A DNA stretch of 29,607 bases from Chloroflexota bacterium (lineage in GTDB: Bacteria > Chloroflexota > UBA5177 > JANWHV01): NCBI GenBank assembly GCA_025924845.1, contig JAICHN010000006.1, positions 1 to 29,607 of the forward strand, in the 5' to 3' direction. This document shows, in pieces, positions 21,765 through 29,541 of the stretch (position 1 is its first letter; each line of letters begins with the position of its first letter). The notes under the pieces were generated by a model. The model worked only from the letters and a program-made list of their open reading frames with translations, searched no databases and was not told the origin of the DNA. A program made the translations under genes and the position numbers.

Positions 21765-22490
21765 CTACTGCTCCAGCCGGTAACCGATGCCGCGCACAGT
21801 CTTTATATGGCGGGGATTGGCCGGGTCGTCCTCGATTTTCTCGCGCAGCCAGCGGATATGCACATCGACCGTCCGGCTATCACCCGCGAAGCCGTAGCCC
21901 CAAACCTTGTCGAGCAGCACCTGGCGCGAGATTACCTTGCCCGAGCTGGCATGCAGGTAGTCCAGCAAGTCGAACTCCTTGAGGGTGAGCCCGATTTCAC
22001 TTTGGTCGCGGAATACGCGGCGGCTCTCGCGATCGATGTCGATCCGACCGAAGCGGGTACGATTGGATACCGCACCGGAAGGATTGGTGTGTGCTGCTTC
22101 GGCTCGGCGCAGATGGGCACGGACGCGCGCCAGCAGTTCACGGAGTCGAAAGGGCTTTGCCATGTAGTCATCGGCGCCCATTTCGAGACCGAGCACGGTA
22201 TCCGCTTCGCTGTCCCTCGCGGTAAGCATAATAATGGGGACGGAAGAATCACGACGGACGGCGCGACATACTTCCAGGCCATCGAGACGGGGTAGCATCA
22301 AATCGAGAATGACCAGGTCCGGCTTGGCCTCGCGAGCCTGGTCCAGCGCCTCGATGCCATCCATCGCGGTGACTACCTGATAGCCTTCCTTCGCCAGATT
22401 GTAGCGCAGCGCCTCCAGCAAAGTAGGCTCGTCCTCCACCAGTAGAATGGTCCGCGTAGCCGTTTGAGGAGGACTGATCACGCCGGTCAT
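21765..22490 (-). CDS. OmpR/PhoB-family response regulator
   Basis: 241-aa two-component response regulator. The receiver domain has the acidic pocket E19-D20, phosphoacceptor D63 (LVILDLMLPRLDG), T90 and K112 (AKPF). After a linker (134-145) comes a winged-helix DNA-binding domain with LTLKEFDLLDYL and SRTVDVHIRWLREKIEDDP and the C-terminal TVRGIGYRLEQ, as in PhoB/RegX3. ATG at 22490 has AAAGGA ahead. No histidine kinase gene is adjacent on either side, so it is an orphan here. Which signal it serves cannot be read from the sequence. Confidence 0.94.
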   Translation of the reverse strand: MTGVISPPQTATRTILLVEDEPTLLEALRYNLAKEGYQVVTAMDGIEALDQAREAKPDLVILDLMLPRLDGLEVCRAVRRDSSVPIIMLTARDSEADTVLGLEMGADDYMAKPFRLRELLARVRAHLRRAEAAHTNPSGAVSNRTRFGRIDIDRESRRVFRDQSEIGLTLKEFDLLDYLHASSGKVISRQVLLDKVWGYGFAGDSRTVDVHIRWLREKIEDDPANPRHIKTVRGIGYRLEQ

Positions 22491-22517
22491 TAGCTTTCCT
22501 TTAGCGCTCTAAGTAAG

Positions 22518-22523
22518 AGTGTA
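22518..22523 (-). promoter_or_regulatory. Candidate -10 box for the response regulator
   Basis: TACACT on the minus strand in TTGGTACACTCTTAC, 27 nt upstream of the ATG. No -35 is recognisable. Confidence 0.4.
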
Positions 22524-22689
22524 CCAACCCGCCAAGGCAACGGCGCCGGAACCAGCCGCTCGGCCTTCACAGGAGTACTTGTCCTTCGCTGATTCGCTGT
22601 ATTTGGTAGCATAGCGAGACAGGGGAGTGCTCCTATGCCGAGTAATGAGCCGGCCAACCCCGTGTCAGAGCACCCAAGGGAGAGTGCCG

Positions 22690-23640
22690 ATGATCCTGCC
22701 GCGCGCCGGCGATCGCCCGCACACCATCGATCTGCGCTTTCTCGATCAGCCTGGGGTGATCGCCTCGTTTCTCCTTCGCGGCGATGGAGAGGCGGCCTTT
22801 ATCGAAACCGGACCGGGAAGCACCGTCCCTGCCTTGCTTGACGCGGCGGCCAGGGCGGGCGTGCAGCCCGAGGAGGTGCGTCACCTCCTCGTGACCCATA
22901 TCCACCTCGATCACTCGGGTGGAGCGGGCCTTCTCCTCAGGCATTTCCCCAACGCCACGCTCTACGCTCATCAGATTGGCGTACCACATCTGATCGATCC
23001 GAGCCGATTGCTGGCCAGCGCCACGCGGATCTATGGCGGGCTTATGCATCGTCTGTGGGGCGATGTCGTGCCCGTGCCGGCCGACCGCCTTGTCGCGCTG
23101 GCTGACCGCCAACGGGTGCGCGTGGCGGGCCGGATGCTCGAAGTGCTCTATACGCCCGGTCATGCAAGCCATCATGTAGCTTTTCACGAACTGGAGAGCG
23201 GCGAGATCTTTGCCGGGGACGCCGCCGGTTCACGTCTGGAAGGGTTCAGCTACGTCCGTCCGCTTACCCCGCCGCCCGATCTTGACCTGGAGGCGTGGGA
23301 TCGTACGCTTGATCTGCTGGCCGATTATCATCCTCCCGCCCTCTATCTCACCCATTTTGGCCGCCACGAAGGCGTGCAGGCCCATCTGGCCGAGTTGCGT
23401 CTTCGCCTGAGGGAGTGGGAAAAACTGGTGCTGACGGGGCTGCGGGCAGGGCACGAGAGGACGACGCTCGCCGCCGCGCTGCAGCGGGAGGGCGATCGGG
23501 AGTTGCTGATCCGTCAAGCGGATGCCGACGTGATCGCGCGCTATGAATCCACCAGTGCCTATGCGATGAACGCGGCCGGCTATGAACGTTACTTGCGTAA
23601 GCGCCTACCCGACCTCCCCGTACCGAAGACCAGTCTATGA
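22690..23640 (+). CDS. MBL-fold metallohydrolase
   Basis: 316-aa hydrolase of the metallo-beta-lactamase superfamily. The Zn-binding signature is H70-I-H72-L-D74-H75, preceded by VRHLLVT. Further ligands are in YTPGHASHH, FAGDAAG and LTHFGRH. The C-terminal helical part (about 220-316) with HLAELRLRLREWEK resembles glyoxalase II-like or flavodiiron-type hydrolases but does not define a substrate. I took ATG 22690 with GGGAG 7 nt upstream; the frame is open from 22627. It reads alone in the same direction as lgt, 157 bp away. Confidence 0.9.
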   Translation: MILPRAGDRPHTIDLRFLDQPGVIASFLLRGDGEAAFIETGPGSTVPALLDAAARAGVQPEEVRHLLVTHIHLDHSGGAGLLLRHFPNATLYAHQIGVPHLIDPSRLLASATRIYGGLMHRLWGDVVPVPADRLVALADRQRVRVAGRMLEVLYTPGHASHHVAFHELESGEIFAGDAAGSRLEGFSYVRPLTPPPDLDLEAWDRTLDLLADYHPPALYLTHFGRHEGVQAHLAELRLRLREWEKLVLTGLRAGHERTTLAAALQREGDRELLIRQADADVIARYESTSAYAMNAAGYERYLRKRLPDLPVPKTSL

Positions 23641-23704
23641 GGAGGCCGGATGCGGCGCGGCAAGCGAATCCTCCTTTTCTCCAGAGGTGGAGTACGTCCT
23701 ATGC

Positions 23705-23710
23705 TATACT
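23705..23710 (+). promoter_or_regulatory. Candidate promoter (-10) for lgt
   Basis: TATACT preceded by TGC (extended -10), 87 nt upstream of the TTG start of lgt. No strong -35. Confidence 0.45.
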
Positions 23711-23797
23711 TCCCTCACCGGTTTCTGAACGGCTCGGTAGTCCTGCCGTGCGCCGTGGGCCACGACGGATGACCCAATCCTCGGCGGAGCTTCCTGA

Positions 23798-25315
23798 TTG
23801 AAAATCGCCTTACTGAAGTTCGGCCCTCTGGGCATTCACTGGTATGGGTTGCTGGTTGCCGTGGCCCTGGTGGTTGGGGTAGCCGTCTCGATCGGCGTTG
23901 CCCGCGCTCGTGGCCAGTCGCCCGGTCCTCTGGCGGGCATTCTCTTGCTCGGTTTGCTGTCGGGATTGATCGGGGCGCGTCTATGGTATTTCGTCTTCCG
24001 GCGCGATTTCTACAACCCCGATCCGGGGCGCATCTTCGCTGTCTGGCAGGGCGGGCTGGCCTGGCATGGGGCACTGCTTGGCGGCGTCCTGGGCGCCGCC
24101 ATCTATACCTGGAATCGCGAGATTAGTTTCTGGGCCTGGGCCGATATTTGTGCGCCCGGGCTGATTCTGGGCCAGGCCATCGGCCGCATCGGCGACCTCA
24201 TGAATCATCAGGCATTCGGTACGCCCTCGCACGGTTTGTGGGCGGTGACAATCCCCGTCGCCAATCGGCCAAGCCAGTACGTCACCTACAGTACGTTTAC
24301 CAACACGGCCGGCTACGAAGCGGTGTGGGACGTGCTCGTATTCGGCGCCCTCATCGGCCTCACCCTCTGGCAACGGCGCCGCGCGTCTTACTTACCGACC
24401 GGAAGTATCTTCCTTGCCTACCTGGTGCTCTATTCCCTGGCCCGCTTGCCGTTGGAAGCGTACCGAGTCGATAGCCTGTGGGTGATGAACATGCGCGTAG
24501 CGCAACTGGCCAGCGGGGTGCTGATCGTGGTAGGCGGCATGCTTTACGTGGTGCGCTTGCTTCAGGGCGATCGGGTGCCGGACGTGACCGCCTCCGTATC
24601 GGTAGCTCAGCCGGTCCTCACCGGCATCGGTAGTGAAACGTACCTGCAGCCGAGCGCGCAATACCTCATCGCGGCGGCGCACGGGGGTCAGGCCCGGCCC
24701 GTTCCGGCGGTAACCACCGTCCTGCCCGGTGTGAACGGTCATAGCCCTAACGGACACGATACAGGCGCTCTAAACGGCACGACTACCGTCATGCCCACCG
24801 GCGCCGGCGTTGCCGTCCCCTTGCATCCAACTTCTGGGGCGCCGGTACCTGACGCGGTGCATGGGCCGAACCTGCCAGGGCAGGCGGCACCTGGGGATTT
24901 GGGACCGGAAACGCCGGTGCGCCCTGAAGCGCCGCGATTGGGGGAAGAACAGTTGAGATCGGAGGCCGTACCCGTGCCGACCACCACGACGGTGTCAGCG
25001 TCTCATGCCGCGCCTCAAGCGTCGACCACTTCGGGATCCGGCACGGCGCCGGAAGCGCCGTCGGTTGCCAAGGCCATGCCGGCGTCTGCCACGCAAACTG
25101 ATCGTGGAGCCGACGCTGCCTCGACAACGGCGCCGACTTCCGCCGACGTGTCGGTCCAGAAGGCGCCGCCTCTCCCGGAGCAGGCGTCATCGGGGGAACC
25201 GTGGCGGGATGCGGAGGGTGTACTGCCATCGGGCGTTGAGGAGGATGCAGATCCCCAGCCGGCCGCCGTGCCTTCACCGCCGGCGCCGTCCGTGGGAGGT
25301 GAGCCATGCGTTTGA
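23798..25315 (+). CDS. lgt: Prolipoprotein diacylglyceryl transferase with long C-terminal tail
   Basis: Lgt attaches diacylglycerol to the lipobox Cys of prelipoproteins. The membrane core (1-260) matches the family: IHWYG (13-17), GGLAWHG with H90, GQAIGRIGDLMNHQAFG with R130 (125-141, matching E. coli R143), and LEAYRVDS with R223. Core length (about 260) is normal, but the protein runs to 505 aa. Residues 261-505 are a low-complexity tail rich in Pro, Ala, Thr, Gly and Val, lacking hydrophobic helices and ending PSPPAPSVGGEPCV with a lone penultimate Cys. The TTG start at 23798 has GGAG 8 nt upstream. The stop overlaps the next MBL gene by 10 bp. Confidence 0.94.
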   Translation: MKIALLKFGPLGIHWYGLLVAVALVVGVAVSIGVARARGQSPGPLAGILLLGLLSGLIGARLWYFVFRRDFYNPDPGRIFAVWQGGLAWHGALLGGVLGAAIYTWNREISFWAWADICAPGLILGQAIGRIGDLMNHQAFGTPSHGLWAVTIPVANRPSQYVTYSTFTNTAGYEAVWDVLVFGALIGLTLWQRRRASYLPTGSIFLAYLVLYSLARLPLEAYRVDSLWVMNMRVAQLASGVLIVVGGMLYVVRLLQGDRVPDVTASVSVAQPVLTGIGSETYLQPSAQYLIAAAHGGQARPVPAVTTVLPGVNGHSPNGHDTGALNGTTTVMPTGAGVAVPLHPTSGAPVPDAVHGPNLPGQAAPGDLGPETPVRPEAPRLGEEQLRSEAVPVPTTTTVSASHAAPQASTTSGSGTAPEAPSVAKAMPASATQTDRGADAASTTAPTSADVSVQKAPPLPEQASSGEPWRDAEGVLPSGVEEDADPQPAAVPSPPAPSVGGEPCV

Positions 25316-26064
25316 CGGTGCTGGGCGCTGGGCCGGCGTGCCAGAATCCTGGGGGCGCCTGCTCTGGCTATCTAGTGGAGCAGGAGGGCACGGCCGTGCT
25401 GATCGACTGCGGTCCCGGCGTACTCCCCCGTCTGCAAGAGTACGTTCGACCGGAGGAGGTGCGCGCGGTGGTCATTTCCCACGCGCACGCCGACCACACC
25501 CTGGATCTCCTCCAATATCGCTATTACCTCTCGTTTCTTCGCGAACTGCAACCACTTGTTCGTCCCCCAGCGCTCTATCTTCCTCCGTCTGGACATGAGC
25601 GGTTGTTGGGCGTGAGCGCCATGCAGGACTCGTCGCCCGCATTTTTCAGCGATCTCTTTGCTACCAGGGAATACGATCCTGAGCAACCTCTCGATCTGGG
25701 ACCGCTATCCCTACACTTTGTTCCCGTGGTGCATATTCCGCACACCTATGCCATGCGCGTGAGTGGAGACGGGGAATTGGCCTATTCGGCCGATAGCGGC
25801 CCGTGCGCCGGCCTGGCCGATGTAGCGCGGGGAAGCGACCTCTTTGTGTGCGAGTGCGCCAATGAGGAACGCTCTACCTATCCGTATCACCTCACTCCCG
25901 CCCAGGCCGGCAGGTATGCCCGCGATGCCGGAGCCCGCCGCCTGTTGCTCACCCATCGTTGGGGCAGATTCGGCAAGGAGGAGACGCTGGCTCAGGCGCG
26001 GGCCGAGTACTCGGGCCCGTTGGATTTGGCTGAGGAGGGCATGCGCATCACGATCGGATCGTGA
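25306..26064 (+). CDS. Ribonuclease Z-like MBL-fold hydrolase
   Basis: 252-aa metallo-beta-lactamase-fold protein of the RNase Z/ElaC-like branch. It begins MRLTVLGAGPACQNPGGACSG, has the H59-A-H61-A-D63-H64 Zn motif (ISHAHADH), then HTYAMRVSGDGELAYSADSGPC, CECANEE, and LLLTHRW. True tRNase Z exosite features are not visible, so the substrate is open. The ATG lies within the last codons of lgt (10-bp overlap) and is probably cotranscribed with it. The 3' end overlaps the convergent DMT transporter gene by 17 bp. Confidence 0.9.
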   Translation: MRLTVLGAGPACQNPGGACSGYLVEQEGTAVLIDCGPGVLPRLQEYVRPEEVRAVVISHAHADHTLDLLQYRYYLSFLRELQPLVRPPALYLPPSGHERLLGVSAMQDSSPAFFSDLFATREYDPEQPLDLGPLSLHFVPVVHIPHTYAMRVSGDGELAYSADSGPCAGLADVARGSDLFVCECANEERSTYPYHLTPAQAGRYARDAGARRLLLTHRWGRFGKEETLAQARAEYSGPLDLAEEGMRITIGS

Positions 26065-26968
26065 GCCATATGCCGGCCAGTACGATCACGCCGCCTCCCA
26101 CACTCGTCCCCGGCGGGATTTGACCAAGAAGCAGCCAGGCGAGAATGGAGGCGCCCACCGGTTCGCCGAGAAAACTCACCGAGGCCGCCGCTGCCTTTAC
26201 GTAGCGCAAGGTCCAGTTGAACAGCAAGTGGCCACCCAGGGTGCAGACCACGGCCAGGGCGAGGAAGTTCAGCAAGTCGTGCCCGCTCACCGCTGTAAGA
26301 GACTGGGCGAAGAGCAGGGCGAGTACACCCAGAATCAGTGCGCAGACGCCGTACACGGGAAAGCTGTAGGCCACGTTGTCCATGTGTTGTCTCGTGCTCC
26401 GCCCGATCAGCAGGTAGCCGGCGAAGACTATTGCCCCCAGGGCGGCCAGCACATCGCCGCGCAGGGCCTGGCCGCCGACATGGAGGTCACCGCCCGCGAT
26501 CACGAGGCTTCCCGCCAGGGTAAGGATTATGCCGAGAACGGCACGTGCGCTGGGACGTTCGCCGAAGAGCGGCACTCCGAACGCGGCAACCAGGGCCGGG
26601 TGAATGCTCACGAAGAGCACGGAGCTTGCCACGCTCGTGTAGGCCAGAGAGGCAGTCCAGAAGGCAAAGTGGAGCGCCAGGAGGAGGCCCGATACGCCGA
26701 GGAGGGCGCGCGATCGTCCGTCCAACGCGCGGATCTGGGCCAGATGGCGGGCTCGCACGAAAGGGATCAGGATCAGCGAGGTCATCACCATGCGGTAGGC
26801 CGCGATGACCAGGGCAGGGGCCTGACTGTCTTTGATCAGAATGGCCGAAAATGAAACGGCCGTCGTGGCCGCGAACAGGCCGAGATACGGGCTGATCGGT
26901 GGGGGGAGATCCGATAAGGCGGCTGTTCGCGTAGTATCGTGGGCAGGGGTACTCACCATACGCTCCAT
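26048..26968 (-). CDS. EamA/DMT-superfamily transporter
   Basis: 306-aa membrane protein with about ten hydrophobic helices in two EamA halves (about 28-160 and 172-305). It has the family pattern RMVMTSLILIPF early, FLGEPVGASILAWLLLGQIPP late, and VLAGIWLTIRS at the end. Members of the drug/metabolite transporter superfamily export amino acids, nucleotides or drugs; the substrate here is unknown. ATG at 26968 is taken, but GGAG lies inside the gene 6 nt before a GTG at 26956, which is an equally good start. The gene is convergent with, and overlaps by 17 bp, the RNase Z-like gene. Confidence 0.9.
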   Translation of the reverse strand: MERMVSTPAHDTTRTAALSDLPPPISPYLGLFAATTAVSFSAILIKDSQAPALVIAAYRMVMTSLILIPFVRARHLAQIRALDGRSRALLGVSGLLLALHFAFWTASLAYTSVASSVLFVSIHPALVAAFGVPLFGERPSARAVLGIILTLAGSLVIAGGDLHVGGQALRGDVLAALGAIVFAGYLLIGRSTRQHMDNVAYSFPVYGVCALILGVLALLFAQSLTAVSGHDLLNFLALAVVCTLGGHLLFNWTLRYVKAAAASVSFLGEPVGASILAWLLLGQIPPGTSVGGGVIVLAGIWLTIRS

Positions 26969-27070
26969 GACGGGGCGGAATGATCGACGTGGCGCGGCGC
27001 GGGCGCCTGAGATGCAGTCCGCCTGGTGAGGGCGGCGAACCGCCTACCGTAGGGCAGGGAGATAAGCGAC

Positions 27071-27748
27071 ATGGCGGAAGTACGAGTCGACCGGTTTAAT
27101 CGCACGCAACGTGCCCTGCATTGGAGCCATTCGATCACGTTTCTCTTGTTACTGGCGACTGGGCTGATCCTCTACATACCCCAGGTCGGATCCCTGGTGG
27201 GGCACCATCTGCTCATCCTCCAGTACCACGAGTATATCGCCCTCTTCTACATCTGCGGTCCCTTGCTCTGGTTGATCCTCGGTAATCGAATGTCGTTGCT
27301 GCGCGACATCAAGACGTTTGACGAGTGGGACGATGACGATCTCGACTGGCTCAAGCAATCGATTCTTCAAGGACCATCCGGGAAGAATCTTCCTCCTCAG
27401 GGGCGGTTTAACGCGGGCCAGAAGCTGAACGGCATTCTCACCATCGCCGCCACGGTGGGCTTCGTGGTGACCGGCCTGATTATCTGGCATCCACCCTGGT
27501 TTACGCGCTTCGCCCCTTCATTCCTGTTCAGTGATTCGGTGAGCAACAACGCCATTTTCCTGCATAAGATTCTCACCTGGGTCACGATCCCTCTGGTGCT
27601 GGGCCATATCTATTTGGCCGCGATAGCCCGAGCTACCCGGCCTGCCCTCCGCACGCTTTTGGACGGTACGGTGCCGATGTCCTACGCACGCGCGCACCAC
27701 CCCAAGTGGGTGGCCGAGCTTGAGGCGGGACAGAATCCGGAACCGTAG
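27071..27748 (+). CDS. Cytochrome b561-type membrane subunit (formate dehydrogenase gamma-like)
   Basis: 225-aa integral membrane di-heme cytochrome b of the formate dehydrogenase gamma/Ni-Fe hydrogenase b-type family. The first helix has RALHWSHSITFLLLLATGLIL (candidate heme His 17 and 20). The second has LLILQYHEYIALFYICG. The third and fourth carry FLHKILTW and LGHIYLAAIA. An acidic loop (FDEWDDDDLDW) lies between helices 2 and 3. Such subunits pass electrons between a membrane quinone and a periplasmic or cytoplasmic dehydrogenase. GGGAG precedes ATG 27071. No catalytic or iron-sulfur subunit gene is within the window, so its partner is unknown. Confidence 0.9.
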   Translation: MAEVRVDRFNRTQRALHWSHSITFLLLLATGLILYIPQVGSLVGHHLLILQYHEYIALFYICGPLLWLILGNRMSLLRDIKTFDEWDDDDLDWLKQSILQGPSGKNLPPQGRFNAGQKLNGILTIAATVGFVVTGLIIWHPPWFTRFAPSFLFSDSVSNNAIFLHKILTWVTIPLVLGHIYLAAIARATRPALRTLLDGTVPMSYARAHHPKWVAELEAGQNPEP

Positions 27749-27760
27749 AGGGCCCTCGCC

Positions 27761-27964
27761 CTATTTCTGAGCTTCACCCGCGGTGGCGGCAGCCAGATCG
27801 GTTTCCTGACGCGGCTCGAATAGGGGACAGATCAGCGCCAGATCACCGGTCCAGATCGTACGCGCCTCTCCGAAGCCCAACCCGCAGACATAACCCTCGT
27901 CCGACGCGCTGAGATGGATGCAGCGAAAACAGTTCTTGGGGTGTTTTTCGTCGATGTAGGGCAT
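27761..27964 (-). CDS. Small Cys-rich hypothetical protein
   Basis: 67-aa protein with four Cys in the pattern C12-x2-C15-x11-C27-x18-C46, suggesting zinc or iron binding. I do not recognise a named family. ATG 27964 is preceded by GAGAGG; the frame is open further to 28042, but that part has no ribosome binding site and is rich in unrelated residues. It is convergent with the cytochrome b561 gene, 12 bp apart. Confidence 0.7.
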   Translation of the reverse strand: MPYIDEKHPKNCFRCIHLSASDEGYVCGLGFGEARTIWTGDLALICPLFEPRQETDLAAATAGEAQK

Positions 27965-28077
27965 TTTTGCCTCTCTTCGCATGTTTGTAGCAATGAAGTG
28001 TAGCGGCGGATCGACCGGGCGGCAAGGGCTACTGATAATCAAGCGGGGCCTTTACCCACCATTGGACGGAATAGCCA

Positions 28078-28086
28078 TGGTATAAT
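28078..28086 (+). promoter_or_regulatory. Extended -10 promoter upstream of the Cys-cluster gene
   Basis: TGGTATAAT (TGn extended -10 with consensus TATAAT), 141 nt upstream of the ATG at 28228. The leader contains a CGGGAC/GTCCCG hairpin (28099-28115). No -35 at standard spacing. Confidence 0.5.
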
Positions 28087-28227
28087 CGCACACGGCAGCG
28101 GGACGGCGTGTCCCGTGCCGGGCTGTGCCGGGTGAGGGAATCCTCAATGTATGACGCAGCCATGCCAAGCCGCGATCGAGGAGCGGCGCCCGTACACCGA
28201 TAAGCAAAAGGGGCCGCGACAAGAGCA

Positions 28228-29496
28228 ATGGCAACACGTTGCCCGAACTGTACCCGCAAAGTCCGTATCTGGAGCAACCATGACGGCTTCTGCAGCAAGC
28301 GGTGCCGCGAGGATTCGCGGAGCGCCTGCCTGAACTGTGGAAAGGCCGGCCTGTTCAAGCATGCCCGGCTGGGTTGCTGTAGCGATGAATGCCGGTACTG
28401 GTATGTCACCACCATGCTCGGCTATGACCGGGAGTATCTGCTTACCCCAGCCTGGGATAAGGTCGTTTACCATGTGCGCTTGCCTTCCGCCAGCGCCGAA
28501 ATCTCCTCGCTGCAGCTTGATGAATTGGAATATGAGCGCGCGCACGAAACCATTTTGGTGGTGGCGGCGCCTGCCTGGATTGCGCGCCAGAAGGTGCTGG
28601 CCGAATTGCCCTATCAACGCTTCGATAATTCGGCCTGGCAACATCTCATCGCCGACGGCACCCTGGCTCCGGACGAGATCGAACGGTTCCGTCGCATGTG
28701 CTACGACGATCCATTGCTGTACCACAATCTGGGTGAGCACGTATTCGAGAAGATTCGCGGCCAGGGCGGCACCAGTCCCATCACTCCTTCCACCACGCCC
28801 CAGTTGGCGCCGGGTGGTGTACCGCTGATGCCCATGATGCAGATCGCGGCGGATTCTCGTCCTCCGGCCCAACTGCCCGAGACGACCGTCATGGCCGCTG
28901 ACTTCCCGCTGCTGCCTGCTGCCGCGGCGCCGACGACCGCCGCTTCGCCACCGCTCCGCCTGTCCCAGGTCAGCCAGGCAGGCGCCCAGTTGGCGGCGCC
29001 CGATCATTTTGCCTCCCAGGTGCGTACCCTGTTTGCGCTCCGCAACTACCAGGTGAGCACGGTCAACGGGGATACGGTAAACACGTTGCTCCTTACCAAG
29101 GGGCAAAAACGCGCCGTGGCCCTCTTTCTCTGGCAGGAGGGAATGGTGTCCAACGAGCCGGTGGAGCAGGTGATCGCGTTGATGACGGCCTGGGAAGCGG
29201 ATCACGGGTACGTGGTCACGAACGCGCACTTCACCTTACAAGCACAGGATCTCGCCGCCAGCCGGCCGCTGCAACTGATCGATGGGCCGGAACTGGTCAG
29301 CCTGATCGATGGGATGCGCAACGCTGCCGCCGAGTCCGTCGCCACCGCGCGACTCCGGAACGCCACCCGCTCCCTCAACGGCGACGCCGATCATGCGAAT
29401 TCGGCGGAGCATGCCGTTCCGGCTCCCGATGAAGCAGGTACACGGGAAACCCCATCCGACCTCGATGAAGAGATGCAACCCGTGGAACGAGGATAG
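28228..29496 (+). CDS. Cys-cluster protein with degenerate Mrr-like nuclease domain
   Basis: 422-aa protein. The N-terminus carries two Cys clusters: C5-P-N-C8 with C22 and C26, then C34-L-N-C37 with C50/C51 and C55; these look like treble-clef or zinc-ribbon modules. A middle region (about 60-175) is helical and ends in a Pro/Ala-rich linker (about 180-255). Residues about 262-362 resemble the Mrr catalytic fold: FASQVRTLFALRNYQVS helix, NGDTVNTLLLTKG, then VVTNAHFTLQAQDLA and QLIDGPELVSLI. The catalytic Q-x-K strand is replaced by VALFLWQ, so the expected Lys is missing and nuclease activity is doubtful. An acidic tail follows. It may bind nucleic acid rather than cut it. Start ATG 28228 is the only one in frame near the first cluster. 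Confidence 0.75.
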   Translation: MATRCPNCTRKVRIWSNHDGFCSKRCREDSRSACLNCGKAGLFKHARLGCCSDECRYWYVTTMLGYDREYLLTPAWDKVVYHVRLPSASAEISSLQLDELEYERAHETILVVAAPAWIARQKVLAELPYQRFDNSAWQHLIADGTLAPDEIERFRRMCYDDPLLYHNLGEHVFEKIRGQGGTSPITPSTTPQLAPGGVPLMPMMQIAADSRPPAQLPETTVMAADFPLLPAAAAPTTAASPPLRLSQVSQAGAQLAAPDHFASQVRTLFALRNYQVSTVNGDTVNTLLLTKGQKRAVALFLWQEGMVSNEPVEQVIALMTAWEADHGYVVTNAHFTLQAQDLAASRPLQLIDGPELVSLIDGMRNAAAESVATARLRNATRSLNGDADHANSAEHAVPAPDEAGTRETPSDLDEEMQPVERG

Positions 29497-29510
29497 GAGT
29501 ATAGAGAGAG

Positions 29511-29541
29511 GCGGGGGTGGGGGGCGCCCCCCACCCCCCGC
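29511..29541. repeat. Long G/C palindrome downstream of the Cys-cluster gene
   Basis: A 13-bp G-rich arm (GGGGGTGGGGGGC, 29513-29525) is mirrored exactly by its complement (29526-29538), with one more GC step possible on each side. It begins 15 nt after the stop of the preceding gene, so it could end the transcript. The next bases are not a clean U-tract, but an AT-rich patch with six T (about 29556-29561) follows, then GGGGGG-A-CCCCCC (29563-29575). Confidence 0.6.

Noticed and set aside
25005..25598. Arg-rich frame overlapping the Lgt tail and the start of the RNase Z-like gene
   Set aside because: Composition is a frame shadow of Pro/Ala codons; no ribosome binding site; the two real frames overlap by only 10 bp here.
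28151..28333. 60-residue plus-strand frame upstream of and overlapping the Cys-cluster gene
   Set aside because: No ribosome binding site, no recognisable domain, and it overlaps the Cys-cluster coding sequence in another frame.
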